Positions 32,498-41,357 of a stretch of 64,000 bases of DNA are shown here, in pieces. The DNA comes from Nocardia arthritidis NBRC 100137 (GTDB lineage Bacteria > Actinomycetota > Actinomycetes > Mycobacteriales > Mycobacteriaceae): the NCBI RefSeq assembly GCF_001612765.1, contig NZ_BDBB01000013.1, positions 1 to 64,000 on the forward strand. The letters are read 5' to 3'. A program made the position numbers and the translations under genes. Position 1 is the first letter of the stretch, and each line of letters opens with the position of its first letter. The notes beneath the pieces are model-generated. The model searched no databases and had not been told where the DNA came from. It saw only the letters and a program-made list of their open reading frames with translations.

Positions 32498-32602
32498 CGA
32501 AGTCACCTTTCGACTACTTTTGAACACGTCCCAGACAGTCTAAGCCCTACTGTCCGGTACTGCACCTGTGTCACACTTGGGCGCGCGACTGTGAGGTGAG
32601 GC

Positions 32603-34093
32603 ATGACCATCCGGCCCATCGGAGAGCGCCCCGAGGAGGGGTCCACGGGCAAGCGATCCCGCCTTTTCGCGTCGCGGTCCCATGATAAACCGCCTGTTCA
32701 CGGCGCTGTGCGCGGCGTCAAACTCGCCGCCCTGCCGATGGCGTTCGCCGGACGGCAGGCCGCGGGCCTCGGCAGGCGGGCGCTCGGCAGATCGGCCGAA
32801 GAAGTCAATCGCGACATCCAGCTGCGCACCGCGCAGCACATCTTCGAGGTGCTCGGCGAGCTGAAGGGCTGCGCCGCGAAACTGGGGCAAGTGCTGGCCA
32901 TCTACGAGCTGGCGCTGCCGCGGGAGGTGGCCGAGCCGTATCGGATCGCGCTCAGCAGGCTCCAGGATGCCGCGCCCGCCATGCTGCCGCACACGGTGCA
33001 CGCCGCCATGGCCGAAAGCATGGGCGCGGAATGGCTTTCGCGCTTCCGCGAATTCGACGACCGCCGCGCCGCGGCCGCCTCGCTCGGACAGGTGCACCGC
33101 GCGGTCTGGCACGACGGCAGGACGGTCGCGGTCAAGGTGATGTACCCGGGCGGCAGGCAAGCGGTGGCACGCGATCTGGACCACCTGCGCCGGATCTCCT
33201 ATCTCGCAACGGTGTTTCTGCCCGGCGCGGACGTGAAAGCGGTGACCGAAGCGATCTGCGCGTCGGTCGCCGGGGAACTGGACTACGCGGCGGAGGCCGC
33301 CCACCAGACAGCATTCGCCGCGGCCTATGCCGGCGATCCGGACTTCTACGTACCGAATGTCATTGCGCAGCAGGGTGATGTTCTGATCAGCGAATGGATC
33401 GAAGGCACGCCGGTACCGCGCGTCATCACCTCCGGCACGCAGGCCGAGCGCGACCGGGTCGGCATGCTCATGGTCCGTTTCGTGACCTCCGGCTGGGGCC
33501 GTCACGGATTGCTGTACGCCGATCCGCATCCGGGCAACTTCCGGGTGCTGCCCGACGGCAGGCTCGGCGTCATGGATTTCGGCGCGTGCTGCGCGTGGCC
33601 GCCCGCCGGTTTCGGCGAACTGACGCTCGACTGCTGCAAGGCGATCTTCCGAGGCGGGCCGGGAGATCTGGCGGCGGCCACGCGCAGGCACGGTTTCGTG
33701 GAGAACGGGCAAGCCATCGACAGCGAGGCGCTCTACGCCGCGATAACCCCGTGCGGCGAACCGTTCCGCCACGAGACGTATCGCCTTACGGCACGCTGGT
33801 TGCGCCGCCAAGTGTTGCGCACCACCAACCTTCGGTTGAGCAACGTGGTACGGCAGATGACCATGCCCGCCTACTTCACGCCGTTCGCCCGCTCCTTCCT
33901 GACGCTGGTGGGCGTGCTCGGCCAGCTGGAGACCGAAGGTCCCTATCGCGACGAAATCGTGCGCTGGGTACCGGAATTGAGCGAGGCGTTCATCTCGGAG
34001 GAGAACACGGAGGCCATCGCGCCGACGGTGGACCTGGGCGCCGCGCGGAGGCGGCGGGCCGAGATGAGCGAGCGCGGCATGCCGATCACGTGA
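32603..34093 (+). CDS. ABC1/UbiB (AarF) family atypical kinase
   Basis: A 496-aa protein, ATG 32603 after GAGGTGAGG. It shows the ABC1 features in order: KxGQ motif in CAAKLGQVLAIYEL (about residues 91-104), Ala-rich loop AAASLGQVHRAVW (about 156-168) replacing the Gly-rich loop, VKVMYPGG with the ATP lysine, ELDYAAEAAHQ, DPHPGNF (about 308-314) and DFGAC. The lack of C-terminal membrane helices is usual in the mycolata-type member. Related proteins support quinone or lipid metabolism as ATPases. Divergent from a GntR gene. Confidence 0.9.
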   Translation: MTIRPIGERPEEGSTGKRSRLFASRSHDKPPVHGAVRGVKLAALPMAFAGRQAAGLGRRALGRSAEEVNRDIQLRTAQHIFEVLGELKGCAAKLGQVLAIYELALPREVAEPYRIALSRLQDAAPAMLPHTVHAAMAESMGAEWLSRFREFDDRRAAAASLGQVHRAVWHDGRTVAVKVMYPGGRQAVARDLDHLRRISYLATVFLPGADVKAVTEAICASVAGELDYAAEAAHQTAFAAAYAGDPDFYVPNVIAQQGDVLISEWIEGTPVPRVITSGTQAERDRVGMLMVRFVTSGWGRHGLLYADPHPGNFRVLPDGRLGVMDFGACCAWPPAGFGELTLDCCKAIFRGGPGDLAAATRRHGFVENGQAIDSEALYAAITPCGEPFRHETYRLTARWLRRQVLRTTNLRLSNVVRQMTMPAYFTPFARSFLTLVGVLGQLETEGPYRDEIVRWVPELSEAFISEENTEAIAPTVDLGAARRRRAEMSERGMPIT

Positions 34094-34169
34094 GCCCGGT
34101 TCTGCTGAGTCGCAGGTGGATTCGCTGATCTATCAGCACATCTGGTGCGATCCAGCAGTCGTTCCGTCT

Positions 34170-34182
34170 TTGTCTCAGACAG
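34170..34182. promoter_or_regulatory. CTGTCTGAGACAA palindromic element, copy 2
   Basis: TTGTCTCAGACAG on the plus strand is the exact reverse complement of the element at 31601-31613. It lies between the convergent ABC1 kinase and SGNH hydrolase genes, so it is not in an obvious promoter, which weakens the operator reading. Confidence 0.4.
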
Positions 34183-34219
34183 TTTATCCGCAGTGCTGTC
34201 CGCCTACGAAACCGGCTCT

Positions 34220-34819
34220 TCACCGTGCCAACCACGCGCGCCAGTGCGGGGCGATGAGTGCCGCGAGCTGCTCGTAGCCCGCGGCCCCCGGATGCGCCCC
34301 ATCGCCCGCGCGGACCTCGGCGGCCCAGACCGCATTGGCGCGCAGGGGCTGGTGCACGCGGACGTACGGCACCTCCGATCGGGCGCAGACCTGCGCGAAT
34401 CTCTCATCCAGCGCGGCGGTGCCCGCATTGTGCTCGTCGTCCGCGATCGGCGGCGGGGCGACCATCAGCACCGGCCACCCCCGCTCGGCCGCCTGCGCGA
34501 GCAGTTCGCCCAGATTGGCCACCGACTCGTCGGGGGCCACCCGCGGACCGCCGTTCTCGTGCATGGCGTCGTTCACGCCGAACGACAGCACCACCCTGGC
34601 GTCCGCATCCTCCGGTAGGCGGGGCGCACATTCGGCTCGGAAGCGCCGCAGGATCGCGACCGAGGTTTCCCTGCGAACCCCGAGGTTGTAGGCGGTCAGC
34701 GGGACGCCCTGCGCGTGCGCATCGGACGCGAGCCTGCCCGCCCAGCCCAGGCAAGCCGGGTCGCCGACACCGGCGACGAACGAATCCCCGACGAAACACA
34801 CACGCAGATCACGGCTCAC
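34220..34819 (-). CDS. SGNH/GDSL-type lipase/esterase
   Basis: A 199-aa protein. Two consecutive GTG codons (34822 and 34819) follow AGGA; I use the second for better spacing. The N-terminus RDLRVCFVGDSFVAGVGDP contains block I GDS with the nucleophile serine; VVLSFGVNDAM holds the block III Asn, and the C-terminal AGDGAHPGAAGYEQLA holds the catalytic Asp-His. No signal peptide is visible, so it appears cytosolic. It hydrolyses esters or thioesters of unknown type. Divergent from a decayed gene at 34906. Confidence 0.88.
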   Translation of the reverse strand: MSRDLRVCFVGDSFVAGVGDPACLGWAGRLASDAHAQGVPLTAYNLGVRRETSVAILRRFRAECAPRLPEDADARVVLSFGVNDAMHENGGPRVAPDESVANLGELLAQAAERGWPVLMVAPPPIADDEHNAGTAALDERFAQVCARSEVPYVRVHQPLRANAVWAAEVRAGDGAHPGAAGYEQLAALIAPHWRAWLAR

Positions 34820-34905
34820 CACCTGATCCTGGCAGCGCGGAGACCGGCCCGCTGCCACCGGGTGCGGGCAATATGATCGCGGAGGTTCGACCGGGAGGAG
34901 TAACG

Positions 34906-35374
34906 GTGACAACCGAGCCGGAGCTTGCGACACCGCCGGTTCCGCAGTGGTTCGCGCAGCTGTTCGCCCACCGGCGCTGGGTCCGGCGCAGTCTCCCCGC
35001 CGGACGCCGCGGCGCCGGAGAACGGCGCACGTCCGGCCGCACCCGCGCGGCATCGTCGACGGCGACGCGGCGCTGGACGACTTCGGCCCCCACTTGCCTT
35101 GACTGTGGCTGTGCCACTGCGGCTTTCGACGCGGCCGGCGCAGCGGTGCTGGTTGCACGCGGGACCCGAGAATCGCGCGCGCAACCGGAATATCGTCAAT
35201 GTCAGGAGCATCTCCGCGCCCGCCGCTTTTCCCGTGTTGATCCCCACCGGACAAGTAGCCCGGACCATCGTCGAACTGGACGCGAGCGACCGGTCCGGTG
35301 GGGGCTACGGGGTCGGCGTCGAGCCGGAGCCGGTGGACGGCCGCTCCCTGCGACTCACCGACGCCGAGCCGTAA
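34906..35374 (+). pseudogene. Frameshifted gene remnant, family unknown
   Basis: A ribosome site GGGAGGAG precedes GTG 34906, which reads MTTEPELATPPVPQWFAQLF then turns into Arg/Ser nonsense. Plausible protein then appears in a second frame (HPRGIVDGDAALDDFGPHLP ending at stop 35100) and, directly joined at about 35096-35102, in a third (LTVAVPLRLSTRPAQRCWLH, ARNRNIVNVRSIS, LIPTGQVARTIVELD) that ends at 35374. Two frameshifts thus reconnect one coherent 150-aa protein. I do not recognise the family. A sequencing error is possible but two shifts favour decay. Confidence 0.5.
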
Positions 35375-35382
35375 GGGAAGGC

Positions 35383-36252
35383 CTATTCGCTCGGCGTCAG
35401 CCCGGTGGCCTGCTCGGACAGCGTCCACAGCCGCCGCGCGAGATCGGCGTCGACCGCCTGCTTGTTGCGCGGCGGCTCCAGCTCGAACCGGTGGAAGTAC
35501 TGCCCGTTGATCGCCGCGCCATCGGCGGTGGTGGCCAGGTGCACCAGTGGCTGCGCGCCCTTGTCCGGTTGGATGAAGAACGGGCGCGCCAGCGGGGACC
35601 GGATGAACCAGCCGAGACCGAGCGGGGCGTTGTCGTAGACGTGGGTGGCGACCGCGCCGGGATGGAAGGCCGCGGTGGTGATCCCGGTGCCCTCGGTGCG
35701 GCGGGCCAGTTCCCGAGTGAACAGGATGTTCGCCAGTTTCGACGCGCCGTACGCGCCGAGCTGGTTGAACGAGCCCGTCGCCGCGTTCGCCGTGTCCAGG
35801 TCCAGCTTGGCCATCCGGTAGGTCATGCTCGCGGTGTTCACCACCCGGGCCTGCGAGTGGGCCAAGCGCTCCAGCAGCAGATTGGTGAGCAGGAACGGCG
35901 CCAGGTGATTGACCTGGAAGGTGAGTTCATTGCCGTCGTCGGTGACCGTCCGCTTGGGCCACGCGCCGCCCGCGTTGTTGGCCAGCACGTCGATCCTGGG
36001 ATACCGGTCGAGCAGCTGGTCGGCCAGCTTGCGCACGTCGTCGAGCCGGGCGAAGTCGGCGACGAACGGCTCCGCGCCTGCCTTCGCCGCCACCTCGGCG
36101 GTCCGCTCCGGTGATCGGCCGACGACCGCGACGCTTGCGCCGCGCGCGGCGAGCCGCTGTGCCGCGGCGGCGCCGATGCCGGAGCTCGCGCCCGTCACCA
36201 CCATCGTCTTTCCGGTCAGGTCCTTGTCCTGTACCTGGTCCTGCGCTGCCAT
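35383..36252 (-). CDS. Short-chain dehydrogenase/reductase
   Basis: A 289-aa protein, ATG 36252 after GGGAGGC; the longer frame runs into the deacetylase gene. The NAD(P)-binding motif TGASSGIG is at about residues 20-27, followed by NNAG (about 91-94), the catalytic Ser in NTASMTYRM and YGASK (about 161-165). It belongs to the retinol-dehydrogenase/oxidoreductase-like SDR group with a C-terminal GQYFHRFELEPP. The substrate is unknown. It lies 20 bp after the polysaccharide deacetylase on the same strand and is probably co-transcribed. Confidence 0.92.
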   Translation of the reverse strand: MAAQDQVQDKDLTGKTMVVTGASSGIGAAAAQRLAARGASVAVVGRSPERTAEVAAKAGAEPFVADFARLDDVRKLADQLLDRYPRIDVLANNAGGAWPKRTVTDDGNELTFQVNHLAPFLLTNLLLERLAHSQARVVNTASMTYRMAKLDLDTANAATGSFNQLGAYGASKLANILFTRELARRTEGTGITTAAFHPGAVATHVYDNAPLGLGWFIRSPLARPFFIQPDKGAQPLVHLATTADGAAINGQYFHRFELEPPRNKQAVDADLARRLWTLSEQATGLTPSE

Positions 36253-36272
36253 CGCTGCCTCCCGAGCATCGT

Positions 36273-37172
36273 TTACGTGACCCGATCGTCTTCGGCTCGC
36301 GCGTATTCGGCAAGCATCGACGCGCCCTCGTAGTGCTCTGCGATCTCGTCGCTGGTGGTCAGCCACACCCCCGGGTGGCTCGCCACGTAGTCGAGCGCTT
36401 GATCCAGGTACTTGATCCGGAACGCCTGCCCGATCACGAACGGGTGCAGGGCCAGCGCCATGACGCGCCCGCTGCCCGCCGACTCCGCGTAGAGCTGGTC
36501 GAGCTGGTCGCGAACGATCCGTACGAAGTCCGGTCCGCTGGTGGCCTTGCCCAGGAACAGCGTGTTGTCGTTGAGTTCCACCGAGTAGGGGACGCTGAGC
36601 AGGCCGGGTACCGACAGGGGATAAGGCTGGTCGTCGTTGGTCCAGTCGAGTACGTAGCCGAGGCCGAGTTCGGCCAGCAGCGACGGGGTCAGGAACGACT
36701 CGGTGAGCGCCGGTCCCATCCAGCCACGCGGCCTGCGGCCGGTCGCTCGTTCGATGGTCGTGACCACGTCGGCGAGGTAGGCGCGCTCCTCGTCCGGCGG
36801 AAGGTCGGCCTGGAAGATCGAGTTGTTCTTCCCGTGCGCGAGCCACGCCCAGTTCCGCCGCACCCCTGCGGCCACGATCTGGGGATAGTGTTCGGCCACA
36901 TCCGAGTTGAGCAACGCGCTGGCCCGGATGCCGTGCCGGTCGAGCACCTCGATCACCCGCCAGATGCCGACGCGCGCCCCGTAGTCCCGCCACCCGTAGT
37001 TCAGCGGGTCGGGCGCGAGCCCGGCGGTACCGGGGAAGATGCTCGTGGACGGCCGGTCCACCTGGTAGTGCTCGACATTGAGCCCGATATAGAACGCGAC
37101 CCGGGCGTTGCCGGGCCAGCGCAGCGACGGGCGGTCGACGATCGGGCTGTAGCCGAAGAGTTCGTTGTCCAT
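36273..37172 (-). CDS. Polysaccharide deacetylase / PuuE-like hydrolase
   Basis: A 299-aa protein from ATG 37172 (MDNELFGYSPIVDRPSLRWPGNARVAFYIGLNVEHY). The NodB-fold traits are YGARVGIWRVIEVLDRHGIRASALLNSDV (about residues 56-84), GWMGPALTESFLTPSLLAELGLGYVLDWTNDDQPY and LALHPFVIGQAFR, the last holding the catalytic histidine, as in the allantoinase-like PuuE group. No signal peptide is seen, so it acts inside the cell, perhaps on an amide such as a ureide. It starts 20 bp downstream of a 10-bp palindrome and precedes the SDR gene. Confidence 0.82.
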   Translation of the reverse strand: MDNELFGYSPIVDRPSLRWPGNARVAFYIGLNVEHYQVDRPSTSIFPGTAGLAPDPLNYGWRDYGARVGIWRVIEVLDRHGIRASALLNSDVAEHYPQIVAAGVRRNWAWLAHGKNNSIFQADLPPDEERAYLADVVTTIERATGRRPRGWMGPALTESFLTPSLLAELGLGYVLDWTNDDQPYPLSVPGLLSVPYSVELNDNTLFLGKATSGPDFVRIVRDQLDQLYAESAGSGRVMALALHPFVIGQAFRIKYLDQALDYVASHPGVWLTTSDEIAEHYEGASMLAEYARAEDDRVT

Positions 37173-37191
37173 GTCCTCATGCTCGAACTTG

Positions 37192-37201
37192 ACACTAGTG
37201 T
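37192..37201. promoter_or_regulatory. ACACTAGTGT palindrome upstream of deacetylase
   Basis: A perfect 10-bp palindrome overlapping a TTGACA-like -35 element on the plus strand (37189-37194) and lying 20 bp before the deacetylase start on the minus strand. It could be a repressor site for either direction. Confidence 0.4.
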
Positions 37202-37449
37202 GAGGATCAACCTCGGTCTCGAGTGACGTCCGGCACAGTGCCTCATCGATGCCGACAGCGGCCGGGTTCTGCCGAGTTCGCGCTGTGCATCGGCCGGTAT
37301 CGTGCAGCGAACGCAGCAACTGGTTTCGTACGCACATGGGTAACTCGCCGGGCACGCCCAGAACAGGAGTGGCACCCCACGCAGGACCTGAACGCAAATC
37401 CTGCGCCACCTGCACAGTACGGCCTGAAGACCCGGAGAGGCGGAACAGC

Positions 37450-39822
37450 ATGCGAGTGGACGGGCGGGAGATCCCGGTCACGGGCAACCTGCTACAGCCG
37501 CTGATCCGGCGGACGAGCGACATCATTCGCGTCGTTCTCGCGGCGCTGTGGGTGGCGGTCGTGATCGCGGCGTCGCTGATCACCCGCCCGGAATGGCTGG
37601 CGCTGGAACGCTCGGTCTCCAACATCGTCGGTTTCCTCAATCCGGACCAGTCGAACCTGGTGTATCTGGTCTACGGCATGGCGATTCTCGCGCTGCCGTT
37701 CGCGATCCTGATCGAGCTGATCATCGGCAGGCAGTGGAAGCTGCTCGCCGGCTACGCGGCGGCCGGTGCGGTCGCCGGACTGCTGTTGTCCATCACCGGC
37801 ACCGGGCTGTCCGCGCCGAAGTGGCATCTGCAGGTGCCGGACCGGTTGGACACCTTCTTATCCCAGTTCCTGGACGATCCGCGCTGGATCGCGATGATCG
37901 CCGCGATGCTCACCGTCGCCAGCCCGTGGCTGCCCGTCCGGCCGCGGCGCTGGCTGTGGTTCCTGCTGCTGGCGTTCGCGCCGATCCATCTCGTGGTCAG
38001 CACCGTGGTGCCCGCGCGGGCGATGTTCGGGCTGGCGGTCGGCTGGCTGGTCGGCGCGGTGATCGTGCTCGTGGTGGGCACGCCTGCGCTGGAGGTCCCC
38101 CTCGACGCGGCCGTCCGGGTGCTCGCCGGACGTGGTCATACGGTCACCGGATTCACCGTGGTGCATCCGGCGGGCCGGGGGCCGTTGATGCTCGCCGCCG
38201 CCGTCGAAGGGCCGGAACGCGAACTGAGCATCGAGATGTTCGGCAAGAACCAGAGCAGCTTCGGCGCGCTACGGCAATTGTGGCGCTGGCTGACATTCCG
38301 CACCAGCGAGACCGCGGCCATCCACGGTTCCATGCACCGCGTGGTCGAGCATCGCGCCCTCATGGCGATCGCAGTGGGCGAACTCGGTTCCAGCAGCAGT
38401 ACGCCTGTCGCGGTCGCCGCGCTGTCTCGCGGCTGGATGTTGTACGCGCACACCAGACCCCGGGGCACGCCGATCACCGACCGATCCGTCGACGCGCTGC
38501 CCGGCGTGTGGCGAGCACTGGACACTTTGCAGCAGAAGCGGATCGCGCACGGCGACCTGCGGCCGATCGATATCCGCGTCGACGACGGCGTCACGTTGTT
38601 CGGCGGCTTCGGCAACGCCGAGTACGGGGCGTCGGACGCGCAACTGCAATCCGACATCGCCCAGTTGCTGGTGACGACCACCGCGATTTTCGGCAAGGAG
38701 CCGGCGGTGCGCGCGGCGATCGAAACCCTCGGCGAAGCGCCGGTGCTCGCCGCGGCGAGCCGGTTGACCAAATCCGCCATACCGACCGGCATCCGCAAGG
38801 CGGTCCCGGAATGGAAGACCGCGCTGTCCGCCGCCCGCGACGAGGTGCGCAGACAGACCGGACAGGATCGAATCGAAGCCGAGCAGATCACTCGGTTCTC
38901 CCGTAACCAGATCATCCAACTGGTGCTGCTGATCGCGCTGGTGTACGTCGCCTATCCGTTCATCAGCGCCGTGCCGACGTTCTTCACCCAGTTGCGCACG
39001 GCGAACTGGTGGTGGGCGCTGCTCGGGCTCGCGGTCTCCGCGCTGACGTATGTCGGCGCTGCGGCGGCGCTGTGGGCTTGCGCGTTCGGGACGGTGAGCA
39101 TCCGGAATCTCCTCGTCATGCAGGTCGCCAACACTTTCGCGGCGACCACCACGCCGGCGGGCGTCGGCGGGCTCGCATTGAGCGTGCGTTTTCTGCAGAA
39201 GTCCGGGACCGGCGCGGTGCGCGCCACGGCCGCGGTCGCACTGCAACAAGCGTCCCAGGTGATCACCCATGTCGGCTTGCTGCTCGCGTTCAGCATCCTC
39301 GCGGGCACCTCGGCGGATCTGTCGCATTTCGTCCCGGACGCCACGGTGCTGTATCTGCTCGCCGGCGTCGGTGTCGGGATCGTCGGTGCGTTCATGTTCG
39401 TACCGAGATTGCGCCGTTGGCTGAACAACGCGGTCCGGCCACAGCTGCAAGAGGTTTTGGGCGAACTCGCCGGGTTGGCGCGTGATCCCAAGCGATCTGC
39501 GGTGATCATCGGCGGATGCGCGGCACTCACCATCGGCATGGCGGGTGCGCTCTGGGCCAGCGTGCAAGCGTTCGGCGGCGGCACCACCTTCATCACCGTC
39601 ACTATCGTCACCATGATCGGCGGCACGCTGGCCGCGGCCGCGCCGACGCCGGGCGGCGTCGGCGCGGTCGAGGCCGCGCTCATCGGTGGTCTGGCCGCCT
39701 TCGGCCTGCCCGCGGAAATCGCGGTGCCCTCGGTGCTGCTGTATCGCGTGCTGACCTGCTGGCTGCCGGTGTTCTGCGGGTGGGGCGCCATGCGCTGGCT
39801 GACGAACAAGGACCTGATCTAG
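37450..39822 (+). CDS. Flippase-like membrane protein (LPG_synthase_TM) with internal pseudokinase
   Basis: A 790-aa protein; ATG 37450 chosen because MRVDGREIPVTGNLLQPLIRRTSDIIR is well structured, whereas the upstream extension is low-quality. Residues ~25-220 hold about six membrane helices. A soluble middle domain (about 225-465) contains HGDLRPIDI (367-375) and LFGGFG (about 381-386), which align with the kinase catalytic loop and DFG motif but lack the metal-binding Asn and Asp. The C-terminal ~300 residues have seven or eight helices with AATTTPAGVGGLALSVRFLQ and AAAAPTPGGVGAVEAALIGG, diagnostic of the UPF0104/TIGR00374 family. Probably a lipid-linked transport protein; the pseudokinase may be regulatory. 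Confidence 0.85.
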   Translation: MRVDGREIPVTGNLLQPLIRRTSDIIRVVLAALWVAVVIAASLITRPEWLALERSVSNIVGFLNPDQSNLVYLVYGMAILALPFAILIELIIGRQWKLLAGYAAAGAVAGLLLSITGTGLSAPKWHLQVPDRLDTFLSQFLDDPRWIAMIAAMLTVASPWLPVRPRRWLWFLLLAFAPIHLVVSTVVPARAMFGLAVGWLVGAVIVLVVGTPALEVPLDAAVRVLAGRGHTVTGFTVVHPAGRGPLMLAAAVEGPERELSIEMFGKNQSSFGALRQLWRWLTFRTSETAAIHGSMHRVVEHRALMAIAVGELGSSSSTPVAVAALSRGWMLYAHTRPRGTPITDRSVDALPGVWRALDTLQQKRIAHGDLRPIDIRVDDGVTLFGGFGNAEYGASDAQLQSDIAQLLVTTTAIFGKEPAVRAAIETLGEAPVLAAASRLTKSAIPTGIRKAVPEWKTALSAARDEVRRQTGQDRIEAEQITRFSRNQIIQLVLLIALVYVAYPFISAVPTFFTQLRTANWWWALLGLAVSALTYVGAAAALWACAFGTVSIRNLLVMQVANTFAATTTPAGVGGLALSVRFLQKSGTGAVRATAAVALQQASQVITHVGLLLAFSILAGTSADLSHFVPDATVLYLLAGVGVGIVGAFMFVPRLRRWLNNAVRPQLQEVLGELAGLARDPKRSAVIIGGCAALTIGMAGALWASVQAFGGGTTFITVTIVTMIGGTLAAAAPTPGGVGAVEAALIGGLAAFGLPAEIAVPSVLLYRVLTCWLPVFCGWGAMRWLTNKDLI

Positions 39823-39843
39823 GTTCGGTCCGGGGCGGCCCGC

Positions 39844-40527
39844 TTACGGCTTGGTGGCCGACAGGACGCCGGTGGCGGGGCGCACGACGGCGAACTCGAC
39901 GTCCTCGAAACCGTGCGCCTCCAACATGTCCCTATACCGGCGAATGTCGATGTTTGCCATGGGATCACCATGGTCGTGGCCGGTGTCGTGGGTGCGGTGG
40001 GCCGCGAACCGGGACATCGCGCGCACAACGGCGGAGCGGAACGGGTCGGTCGGATAAGTGTCGGCGAGCAGCAGCCGACCGCCGGGTCGCAGTACCCGGA
40101 ACATCTGCGCGACGGCGTCGGAACGGTACGCCGCGGGGATGTGGTGCATGGCGAAGGTGCAGGTCACCAGGTCGGCGGAGAGGTCGGGCAGTGGAAGCGA
40201 CTGCCCGCTACCCACTTCGAATCGGCAATTCGCCAAGTCGCGGCAGCGCGCGGTCGCGTAGTCGATCATCTGCGGCGACGGGTCGACGCCGGTGACCTGG
40301 CCGGCGCGACGCGCCAGCACTCGAGCCAGGTCGCCCGGGCCACAACCGATGTCGACGACGTCGGCGCCGGGCGCCGGACGGGCCAGTCCGGCGAGGCGGG
40401 TGTTCAGGCGGTCTGCCCCGCCGAGCAGGAAAGCGGCCTTGAAGGCCCGGTAGCGGCGCGGCTGAGTGAGCAGGACTCCGATGTCGTCGTGCGAAGTGAT
40501 GGCAGACTGGGGTTCGTTTCGGGACAT
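39844..40527 (-). CDS. Class I SAM-dependent methyltransferase
   Basis: A 227-aa protein from ATG 40527 (MSRNEPQSAITSHDDIGVLLTQPRRY). Motif I is VVDIGCGPGDL (57-67), then GVDPSPQMIDYA, ADLVTCTFAMHHIP and VLRPGGRLLLADTYP, a standard UbiE-like order. The C-terminus DIRRYRDMLEAHGFEDVEFAVVRP is the usual substrate strand pair. It is divergent from a TetR gene, with GTCCGG repeats between, and is probably that regulator's target. Substrate unknown. Confidence 0.92.
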   Translation of the reverse strand: MSRNEPQSAITSHDDIGVLLTQPRRYRAFKAAFLLGGADRLNTRLAGLARPAPGADVVDIGCGPGDLARVLARRAGQVTGVDPSPQMIDYATARCRDLANCRFEVGSGQSLPLPDLSADLVTCTFAMHHIPAAYRSDAVAQMFRVLRPGGRLLLADTYPTDPFRSAVVRAMSRFAAHRTHDTGHDHGDPMANIDIRRYRDMLEAHGFEDVEFAVVRPATGVLSATKP

Positions 40528-40582
40528 GAGTTCAGGATCGGCCGCCACCGCGCTGCCTACCAGGGACAATGCCCCGGGATTT

Positions 40583-40618
40583 GTCCGGAACCGGACGCAC
40601 ACGAGACTTTTGTCCGGG
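40583..40618. promoter_or_regulatory. GTCCGG operator repeats between methyltransferase and tetR
   Basis: GTCCGG-AA-CCGGAC (40583-40596) is a perfect inverted repeat; a third copy TTTTGTCCGGGA follows at about 40607-40618, next to the TetR start. The first copy is itself preceded by TTT, so the half-site is TTTGTCCGG. Confidence 0.65.
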
Positions 40619-40626
40619 AGGCTACC

Positions 40627-41196
40627 GTGCCGGGAGAACAGGACAGCGCCGACCGCCGGGTCCGGCGCACCAGGGCCTTGCTGCACCAAGCGCTGATCGA
40701 GCTCATGATCGAACGCGCCTACGACCGGATCACCGTCCGCGACATCCTGGATCGCGCCGACGTCGGACGGTCGACGTTCTACGCGCACTACCGGGACAAG
40801 GACGACCTGCTGTTACGCAGCAGCACCGACTACCTGCGCGCGGCAATGGCGGCGGCCGAGACGGACACCGATGCACCCGAACTGCTCGCGCCGGTGCGCA
40901 CGCTGTTCGAGCTGGCCGCCGGCCATCCCGAGGTCTACCGGGCGCTGCTCGGCCGCAAGAGCGGCACCGTCTCGCTGCGCACCACCCGGGTGATGGTCGC
41001 GCAGATCCTCGCCGAGCGGCTGCGCGAGCGACTGACGATGCCGGAGGACGAGTTCGCGACCACCGTGACGTTCCTGTCCTGGGGTGTCGTCGGCCTGCTC
41101 GGCGCCATCGCCGAGCCGCATCCGCCGCTCTCGGCCGCAGAGGCGTACCGCCAATTGGTGCGCTTGGTCGGTCCCGGCTTGCGCGACGAGGTTTGA
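40627..41196 (+). CDS. TetR-family transcriptional regulator
   Basis: A 189-aa protein from GTG 40627 (MPGEQDSADRRVRRTRALLHQALIELMIERAYDRITVRDILDRADVGRSTFYAHYRDKDDLL), a textbook TetR helix-turn-helix in residues ~10-60. The C-terminal domain has the TetR_C_7-like pattern (EVYRALLGRKSGTVSLRTTRVMV). The long open frame upstream from 39913 is a shadow of the methyltransferase. It probably represses the divergent methyltransferase via GTCCGG repeats. Confidence 0.9.
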   Translation: MPGEQDSADRRVRRTRALLHQALIELMIERAYDRITVRDILDRADVGRSTFYAHYRDKDDLLLRSSTDYLRAAMAAAETDTDAPELLAPVRTLFELAAGHPEVYRALLGRKSGTVSLRTTRVMVAQILAERLRERLTMPEDEFATTVTFLSWGVVGLLGAIAEPHPPLSAAEAYRQLVRLVGPGLRDEV

Positions 41197-41357
41197 CGAG
41201 CTTTTTCCGCTCCCGCCGTCGACCACCGTCCGGGCGGTAGCCCGCTCCGAGATATCCGCACGAGGCCGCGGAAGCAGCCGCCGTCGCGGTGTCGAGCGTC
41301 GCCAGGCAGACCTCAGCGAGATCTCGCGGGCTTGGGCCGTCGCCGCGTACACCGTGA

